Below are positions 7,580-11,710 of a DNA stretch of 11,710 nucleotides, one piece after another. Every line of letters begins with the position of its first letter. Position 1 is the first letter of the stretch. Made by a program: the position numbers and the translations under genes. The notes below the pieces were generated by a model. It was not told where the DNA came from. It was given only the letters and a program-made list of their open reading frames with translations, and ran no database searches. This DNA is from Acetobacteraceae bacterium (GTDB lineage Bacteria; Pseudomonadota; Alphaproteobacteria; Acetobacterales; Acetobacteraceae): positions 1 through 11,710 of the forward strand of contig PKWQ01000313.1 of the NCBI GenBank assembly GCA_003133265.1, read 5' to 3'.

Positions 7580-8401
7580 ATGACCGACCACGCGCTGGAA
7601 ACGACGATCGAGCAATTGTGGGAGGCGCGCGACACGCTTTCCGCCGCGACCGTGGGCGCGCCGCGCGCGGCGGTGGACGCGGCGCTGGACGCGCTGGAGA
7701 CCGGCACGGTCCGCGTCGCCGAGCCCACCGCGACCGGCTGGCAGGTCAATCAGTGGCTGAAGAAGGCCGTGCTGCTGTCCTTCCGCTTGCAGGATTCCGC
7801 GCCGATGGACGGTGCCGGCGGCGCGCCGGTGTTCGACAAGGTGGCGATGAAGTTCGCCGCCTGGGACGCCGCGCGCTTCAAGGCAGCCGGCTTCCGCGCG
7901 GTGCCGGGCGCGATCGTGCGCCGCTCCGCCTACATCGCGCCGGGCGCGGTGCTGATGCCCAGCTTCGTCAATGTCGGCGCCTATGTCGGGCGCAACACCA
8001 TGATCGACACCTGGTCGACCGTCGGCAGTTGCGCGCAGATCGGCTCCAACTGCCACATCAGCGGCGGCGTCGGCATCGGCGGCGTGCTGGAGCCGTTGCA
8101 GGCCAACCCGGTGATCGTCGAGGACGACTGTTTCATCGGCGCCCGCTCCGAAGTGGCCGAGGGCGTGATCGTCGAGCGCGGCGCGGTGCTGTCGATGGGC
8201 GTGTTCGTCGGCGCCTCGACCAAGGTGATCGACCGCGCCACCGGCGAGATCTTCATCGGCCGGGTGCCGTCCTATGCCGTGGTGGTGCCGGGCGCGCTGC
8301 CGGCGGGCAACGGGCCGTCGCTCTATTGCGCGGTGATCGTCAAGCGGGTGGACGCGCAGACACGGGCGAAAACCTCCATCAACGAGTTGTTGCGCGATTG
8401 A
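7580..8401 (+). CDS. dapD: 2,3,4,5-tetrahydropyridine-2,6-dicarboxylate N-succinyltransferase
   Basis: 273-residue cytoplasmic trimeric acyltransferase that succinylates tetrahydrodipicolinate using succinyl-CoA, committing the pathway to meso-diaminopimelate (peptidoglycan) and lysine. The N-terminal helical domain has GWQVNQWLKKAVLLSF (53-68). The left-handed beta-helix of hexapeptide repeats runs from about 110 to 235, containing the family core NVGAYVG (131-137), MIDTWSTVGSCAQIG (141-155) and HISGGVGIGGVLEP (159-172). Length matches the usual 270-280 residues. In-frame ATGs upstream (7499 and others) would add a tail lacking family similarity; the ATG at 7580 gives the normal MTDHALET-type start. 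Its TGA stop overlaps the dapE TTG start by four bases, the first of three such junctions in this operon. Confidence 0.96.
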   Translation: MTDHALETTIEQLWEARDTLSAATVGAPRAAVDAALDALETGTVRVAEPTATGWQVNQWLKKAVLLSFRLQDSAPMDGAGGAPVFDKVAMKFAAWDAARFKAAGFRAVPGAIVRRSAYIAPGAVLMPSFVNVGAYVGRNTMIDTWSTVGSCAQIGSNCHISGGVGIGGVLEPLQANPVIVEDDCFIGARSEVAEGVIVERGAVLSMGVFVGASTKVIDRATGEIFIGRVPSYAVVVPGALPAGNGPSLYCAVIVKRVDAQTRAKTSINELLRD

Positions 8402-9525
8402 GCGACCTTCAGGACCCGCTTCCCCTCGCCCAGGCACTGATCCGCTGCGCCTCGATCACGCCGGCCGATGCCGGCGAGATGGACGTGCTGACCGGCGCGC
8501 TGGAAACGCTCGGCTTCGCCGTGACGCGGCTGCGCTACGGCGAGATCGAGAACATCTTCGCCCGCATCGGCACCGAGGGACCGCATATCTGCTTCGCCGG
8601 CCATACCGACGTGGTGCCGCCGGGTGACGCCAACTGGGCGGCGGCGCCGTTCTCCGGCGAGGTGCGCGACAACGTGCTGTATGGGCGCGGCGCCTGCGAC
8701 ATGAAGGGCGGAATCGCCGCCTTCGTCGCGGCGGCGGCGCGCCACCTCGCGGACGGCGCGCCGAAAGGCTCGATCAGCCTGCTGATCACCGGCGACGAGG
8801 AAGGCCCGGCGACCGACGGCACCGTCAAGGTGCTCGACTGGATGGCAAAGAACGGCCAAGTGCCGGATTTCTGTCTGGTGGGCGAGCCGACCTGCCCGGT
8901 GCGACTCGGCGACACCATCAAGATCGGCCGGCGCGGCAGCCTGAACGCCCGGATCGCCATCCACGGCACCCAGGGCCACGTCGCCTATCCGCACCGCGCC
9001 GACAATCCGGTGCACCGGCTGGTGCGCGCGCTGGCCGCGCTGACCGCCGCGCCGCTGGATGCCGGCAGCACATGGTTCGAGCCGTCGTCGCTGCAACTGA
9101 CCAGCGTCGATGTCGGCAATCCCGCGACCAACGTGATCCCGGCCGCCGCGCGGGCGGCGCTGAACATCCGCTTCAACGACCGCCACACCGGCGCCTCGCT
9201 GACGGCGTGGCTGCGCGCGACCATCGCCCAGCACGCCGAGCGGTTCGATCTGGATGTCTCGATCAGCGGCGAGTCGTTCCTGACCCAGCCCGGGCCGATG
9301 GTCGACACGCTGAAGAACGCCATCGCGCGCGAGAGCGGGGTGGAGCCGAAGCTGGATACCGGCGGCGGCACCTCGGACGCGCGCTTCATCGCCAATTTCT
9401 GCCCGGTGGCGGAGTTCGGGCTGATCGGCGCGACCATGCATCAGGTGGACGAGCGGGTGCCTGTGGACGAATTGCGGGCGCTGGCAGGCATCTACCGCGC
9501 GGTGCTGGCCGACTTCCTGGCATGA
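8398..9525 (+). CDS. dapE: Succinyl-diaminopimelate desuccinylase, TTG start
   Basis: 375-residue M20-family dizinc amidohydrolase that removes succinate from N-succinyl-LL-diaminopimelate. All expected metal and catalytic residues are present: His69 (GHTDVVPPGD), Asp101 (GRGACDMKGG), Glu134-Glu135 (TGDEEG), Glu163 (VGEPT) and His348 (MHQVDERV). The central dimerisation (lid) domain is about 180-290. There is no ATG near the expected N-terminus. The TTG at 8398 gives MSDLQDPLPLAQALIRC, which agrees with the family start and makes the length equal to that of E. coli DapE. TTGA overlaps the dapD stop by four bases, so initiation is probably coupled. The open frame extends far upstream through dapD, but that part is antiparallel-frame noise, not a fusion. 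Confidence 0.95.
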   Translation: MSDLQDPLPLAQALIRCASITPADAGEMDVLTGALETLGFAVTRLRYGEIENIFARIGTEGPHICFAGHTDVVPPGDANWAAAPFSGEVRDNVLYGRGACDMKGGIAAFVAAAARHLADGAPKGSISLLITGDEEGPATDGTVKVLDWMAKNGQVPDFCLVGEPTCPVRLGDTIKIGRRGSLNARIAIHGTQGHVAYPHRADNPVHRLVRALAALTAAPLDAGSTWFEPSSLQLTSVDVGNPATNVIPAAARAALNIRFNDRHTGASLTAWLRATIAQHAERFDLDVSISGESFLTQPGPMVDTLKNAIARESGVEPKLDTGGGTSDARFIANFCPVAEFGLIGATMHQVDERVPVDELRALAGIYRAVLADFLA

Positions 9526-10118
9526 GCCCGTCCCCGCCCACCGACCGGAAGGGGGCTCGGCCGATGGCGATGGGCATCCTTGTCGGCATCTTCCGCCTCG
9601 CCACCGGTCGGGCGGATGGTTTCGACCGCTTCGACCCGACGCCCCAGGCATTCATGACCAGCCTGGCGCCGCTGCTCGGCCTGCCCATCGTGGGCTTTCT
9701 GATGATGCTGGCCAACGGACTGGCACTGACTGGGTTGAGCGACCTGCTGGCGACCTGCTGCGCGGTGCTGGCACCGCCGGTGATCTCCCACGCGGTCGCC
9801 CGCGCCTGGGGGCGCGAGGCGCAGTGGCTGCGCTTCGCCGTCGCCTTCAACTGGTGCCAATGGGTCATCCCGATGGCGGTGGCGCTGGTGCTGCTGGCGG
9901 CCGAGGTGGCGATCGAGGCCGGCCTGCCGATCGGCGTGGCGGCGATCGGCGCCACGTGCCTGCTCGCCGGCTACGGGCTGTGGCTGCATTTCTTCCTCGC
10001 CCGGCGCGGCCTTGGCCTGCCGCGCGGCCGGGCGGTCCTGCTGGTGCTGGCGATCAATGTCGGGACGCTGCTGCTGGCAATGGGGCCAAGGCTGCTGGCC
10101 TACGCCACCGCCGCATGA
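9522..10118 (+). CDS. Conserved-looking integral membrane protein A (NWC motif)
   Basis: 198 residues, starting in an ATGA overlap with the dapE stop; ATGs at codons 15 and 17 are weaker alternatives. The first 20 or so residues are polar. Then come GIFRLATGRADGF (22-34) and about five hydrophobic, membrane-spanning-like segments: 45-66, 72-90, 104-128, 135-158 and 170-191. The signature FAVAFNWCQWV (105-115) places Asn110-Trp111-Cys112 inside or beside a membrane segment. LWLHFF (153-158) and AVLLVLAINVGTLLL (171-185) close the protein. The following gene has the same motif order, so the two look like tandem paralogues. Function unrecognised; there is loose resemblance to Yip1-like membrane domains, not strong enough for an assignment. 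Cotranscription with dapD-dapE suggests an envelope-related or merely co-regulated role (inference). Confidence 0.8.
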   Translation: MSPSPPTDRKGARPMAMGILVGIFRLATGRADGFDRFDPTPQAFMTSLAPLLGLPIVGFLMMLANGLALTGLSDLLATCCAVLAPPVISHAVARAWGREAQWLRFAVAFNWCQWVIPMAVALVLLAAEVAIEAGLPIGVAAIGATCLLAGYGLWLHFFLARRGLGLPRGRAVLLVLAINVGTLLLAMGPRLLAYATAA

Positions 10119-10660
10119 GCCTGGCAACGGACATCAGGGGCGGGCTGTCGGGGGCATTCCTGCTGGCGCGCGGGCGGCCCGAGGGCATCCTGCGGATGTC
10201 GCACGATGCGGCCGGGGCGGCGCGCAGCTTCTGGGCGGTGGCGATCTGCCTGCCCGGCTTCGTGCTGCTGCGGCTGCTGACGTGGCAGACCGCCGGCACC
10301 CCGCCGGATGCGCTGCACGCACTGGCCGCATCCGCGCTGCTGTATGTGATCGGCTGGGCCGGCTACGCGCTGCTGTCCCGCCCCGTCGTGGCGGCGTACG
10401 GCCGTGCCGTGCGCTGGCCGCGTTTCATCGCCGCCTGGAACTGGTGCAACGTCGTCCAGTACATCCTGCTGCTGGCGGCCAGCATGCCCGGAGCATTCGG
10501 CGCACCGGGCTGGGTCGATCAGGCGCTCGGGCTGATCGCGCTGTTCTGGGCGCTGTGGCTGCAATGGTTCGCCACCCGCCTCGCGCTGGACGTGCGCGGC
10601 TGGCAGGCCACCCTGCTGGTGCTGCTGGACGTCGTGGTCGGGCTGTTTCTGGGCGGGTAG
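10115..10660 (+). CDS. Conserved-looking integral membrane protein B (NWC motif), paralogue of A
   Basis: 181 residues, starting in an ATGA overlap with the stop of membrane protein A. Motifs appear in the same order as in A: GAFLLARGRPEGI (13-25), hydrophobic 38-56, hydrophobic 68-88, RFIAAWNWCNVV (103-114, Asn109-Trp110-Cys111), LWLQWFATRLALDV (147-160), and a final hydrophobic segment TLLVLLDVVVGLFLGG (166-181). Both proteins have Trp-x-Arg/Leu-Arg-Phe just before NWC. The N-terminus is much shorter than that of A. No signal peptide cleavage site or known catalytic motif is seen. It ends 9 bp before the convergent hbd stop, and its own stop lies inside a GC hairpin. I do not recognise a function. 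Confidence 0.82.
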   Translation: MSLATDIRGGLSGAFLLARGRPEGILRMSHDAAGAARSFWAVAICLPGFVLLRLLTWQTAGTPPDALHALAASALLYVIGWAGYALLSRPVVAAYGRAVRWPRFIAAWNWCNVVQYILLLAASMPGAFGAPGWVDQALGLIALFWALWLQWFATRLALDVRGWQATLLVLLDVVVGLFLGG

Positions 10661-10667
10661 CCCCGCC
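10652..10667. terminator. GC hairpin between convergent membrane protein B and hbd
   Basis: GGCGGG (10652-10657) pairs perfectly with CCCGCC (10662-10667) around the loop TAGC. The loop includes part of the TAG stop of membrane protein B. A hairpin between converging genes could stop transcription from either side, but no T-tract follows in either direction. Confidence 0.4.
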
Positions 10668-10669
10668 AG

Positions 10670-11599
10670 TCAGCGCGTCGGGCGCGGCGGGGTCTGGGTG
10701 TAGTCGTAGAAGCCGCGATTGCTCTTGCGGCCGAGCCAGCCGGCCTCGACATATTTCACCAGCAGCGGGCACGGGCGATACTTGCTGTCCGACAGGCCCT
10801 CGTACAGCACCTGCATGATCGACAGGCAGGTATCCAAACCGATGAAGTCCGCAAGCTCCAGCGGCCCCATCGGGTGGTTGGCGCCGAGCCGCATGGAGGT
10901 ATCGATCGCCGTCACCGAGCCGACGCCTTCGTATAGCGCGTAGACCGCCTCGTTGATCATCGGCACCAGGATGCGGTTGACGATGAAGGCCGGGAAATCC
11001 TCGGAGACGGCGGTGATCTTGCCGAGCTTCGCGGCCAGCGCCTGCACCGCCTGGAAGGTCGGCTCGTCGGTGGCGATGCCGCGAATCACTTCGACCAGCT
11101 TCATGACCGGAACCGGGTTCATGAAATGCATGCCGATGAATTTTTCCGCCCGGTCGGTACCCGCGCCAAGCCGGGTGATCGAGATCGAGGAGGTGTTGGA
11201 CGCCAGCAGACAGGACGGCTTCAAATGCGGGGTCAGCGCCTTGAAGATGCTGCGCTTGACCTCCTCCTTCTCCGTCGCCGCCTCGATCGCCAGGTCGCAG
11301 GTGCCGAACGCGGCGTAGTCGGTCGTCGTGGTGATGCGCGAGAGGGCGAACATCTTGTCCTCGGCGCCGATGGTGCCGCGATTGACCTGCCGGTCCATGT
11401 TGCGGCCCATCACCGCCATCGCGCGTTCCAGCGCCTCGGGCTTCACGTCGGCGAGCACGACCTTCAGCCCGGCCAGGGCACAGACATGGGCGATGCCGTT
11501 GCCCATCTGCCCGGCGCCGATCACACCGACCTCGGCGATATCCGGGGCGACACTATCGGGCTGCCCCGACACAGGGGTCGGGGTGACACTCATATCCAT
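10670..11599 (-). CDS. 3-hydroxybutyryl-CoA dehydrogenase
   Basis: 309-residue NAD(P)-dependent 3-hydroxyacyl-CoA dehydrogenase interconverting 3-hydroxybutyryl-CoA and acetoacetyl-CoA, used in fatty-acid oxidation, butyrate or polyhydroxybutyrate-linked metabolism. The Rossmann motif is VGVIGAGQMGNGIAH (24-38). Catalytic and substrate residues expected for the family are present: Ser137 (SNTSS), His158 (GMHFMNPVP), Glu170 (KLVEVIRG) and Asn208 (PAFIVNRI). The C-terminal helical domain has GANHPMGPLELADFIGLD (239-256) and ends NRGFYDY. It is the single-function short type, not fused to a crotonase. The ATG at 11597-11599 directly follows the etfA TGA, with GGAG (11609-11612) nine bases upstream; the next ATG, at 11593, is less well placed. 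The first 20 residues are a Pro/Ser/Thr-rich extension before the Rossmann fold. Confidence 0.95.
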   Translation of the reverse strand: MDMSVTPTPVSGQPDSVAPDIAEVGVIGAGQMGNGIAHVCALAGLKVVLADVKPEALERAMAVMGRNMDRQVNRGTIGAEDKMFALSRITTTTDYAAFGTCDLAIEAATEKEEVKRSIFKALTPHLKPSCLLASNTSSISITRLGAGTDRAEKFIGMHFMNPVPVMKLVEVIRGIATDEPTFQAVQALAAKLGKITAVSEDFPAFIVNRILVPMINEAVYALYEGVGSVTAIDTSMRLGANHPMGPLELADFIGLDTCLSIMQVLYEGLSDSKYRPCPLLVKYVEAGWLGRKSNRGFYDYTQTPPRPTR

Positions 11600-11710
11600 T
11601 CAGGCACGCTCCAGCTCGGCTGCTAGTTCGGGAAGCGCCACGAACAGATCGGCGACCAGGCCGTAATCGGCGACCTGGAAGATCGGCGCCTCCTCGTCCT
11701 TGTTGATCGC
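11600..11710 (-). CDS. etfA: Electron transfer flavoprotein alpha subunit, C-terminal fragment
   Basis: Only the last 36 codons plus TGA are in the window. They read AINKDEEAPIFQVADYGLVA followed by DLFVALPEL, the highly conserved C-terminal part of EtfA, whose C-terminal domain binds FAD. EtfA/EtfB pass electrons from acyl-CoA dehydrogenases to the ETF-quinone oxidoreductase. The stop TGA abuts the ATG of the dehydrogenase gene with no gap, indicating one transcription unit. etfB probably lies just beyond the right edge (expected from common gene order, not seen). Confidence 0.9.
   Translation of the reverse strand, partial: AINKDEEAPIFQVADYGLVADLFVALPELAAELERA

Noticed and set aside
7303..9525. 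A 740-codon open frame that would fuse a long N-terminal part to DapE
   Set aside because: The part before 8398 runs in a different frame across dapD and reads as Arg/Gly-rich noise. DapD itself is intact in its own frame, and DapE similarity starts exactly at the TTG at 8398.

Overview
The window is a very GC-rich, densely packed stretch of bacterial chromosome. Codons end mostly in G or C, and most genes abut or overlap. The gene content fits an alphaproteobacterium: IalB-family secreted protein beside rlmN, DUF2336 protein, succinylase-route lysine genes, and etfA next to a 3-hydroxyacyl-CoA dehydrogenase. Sequence style suggests the Rhodospirillales/Acetobacteraceae side of the class, but that placement is inference. 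No tRNA, rRNA, CRISPR array, transposase, integrase or prophage gene was seen. The region looks like core metabolism, not an island.

Left block, leftward (1-4072): an IalB-family periplasmic protein, rlmN (joined to it by a TGATG overlap), argG (79 bp further on) and a nitrilase whose C-terminus runs off the left edge (177 bp further on). ialB and rlmN are probably cotranscribed, with argG possibly on the same transcript. The nitrilase has a strong ribosome-binding site of its own, and its leader contains a palindromic element that resembles a dispersed intergenic repeat.

Middle block: a multidomain SAM-dependent methyltransferase (4179-5426, rightward) diverges from ialB. It converges on a leftward pair: a PAS-GAF-like-GGDEF diguanylate cyclase, coupled by an ATGA overlap to a short DUF2336 (HEAT-like) protein. 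The tail of the DUF2336 gene changes reading frame near 5593. The codon pattern indicates either a frameshift or a tiny overlapping ORF.

Right block: a rightward four-gene run, dapD-dapE-membrane protein A-membrane protein B (7580-10660), has every junction overlapping by 4 bases (TTGA, ATGA, ATGA). DapD and DapE carry out the succinylation and desuccinylation steps of diaminopimelate/lysine synthesis. The two membrane proteins appear to be diverged tandem paralogues sharing an RF-x4-NWC motif; no function is recognised. This pair is the best candidate for undescribed biology here. The run converges on a leftward etfA-hbd pair (3-hydroxybutyryl-CoA dehydrogenase and the C-terminus of the electron-transfer flavoprotein alpha subunit), which belongs to acyl-CoA oxidation/reduction chemistry.

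No stretch over 300 bases lacks a gene. The longest gaps are 848-1024, 7435-7579 and 4073-4178, and each is described below.
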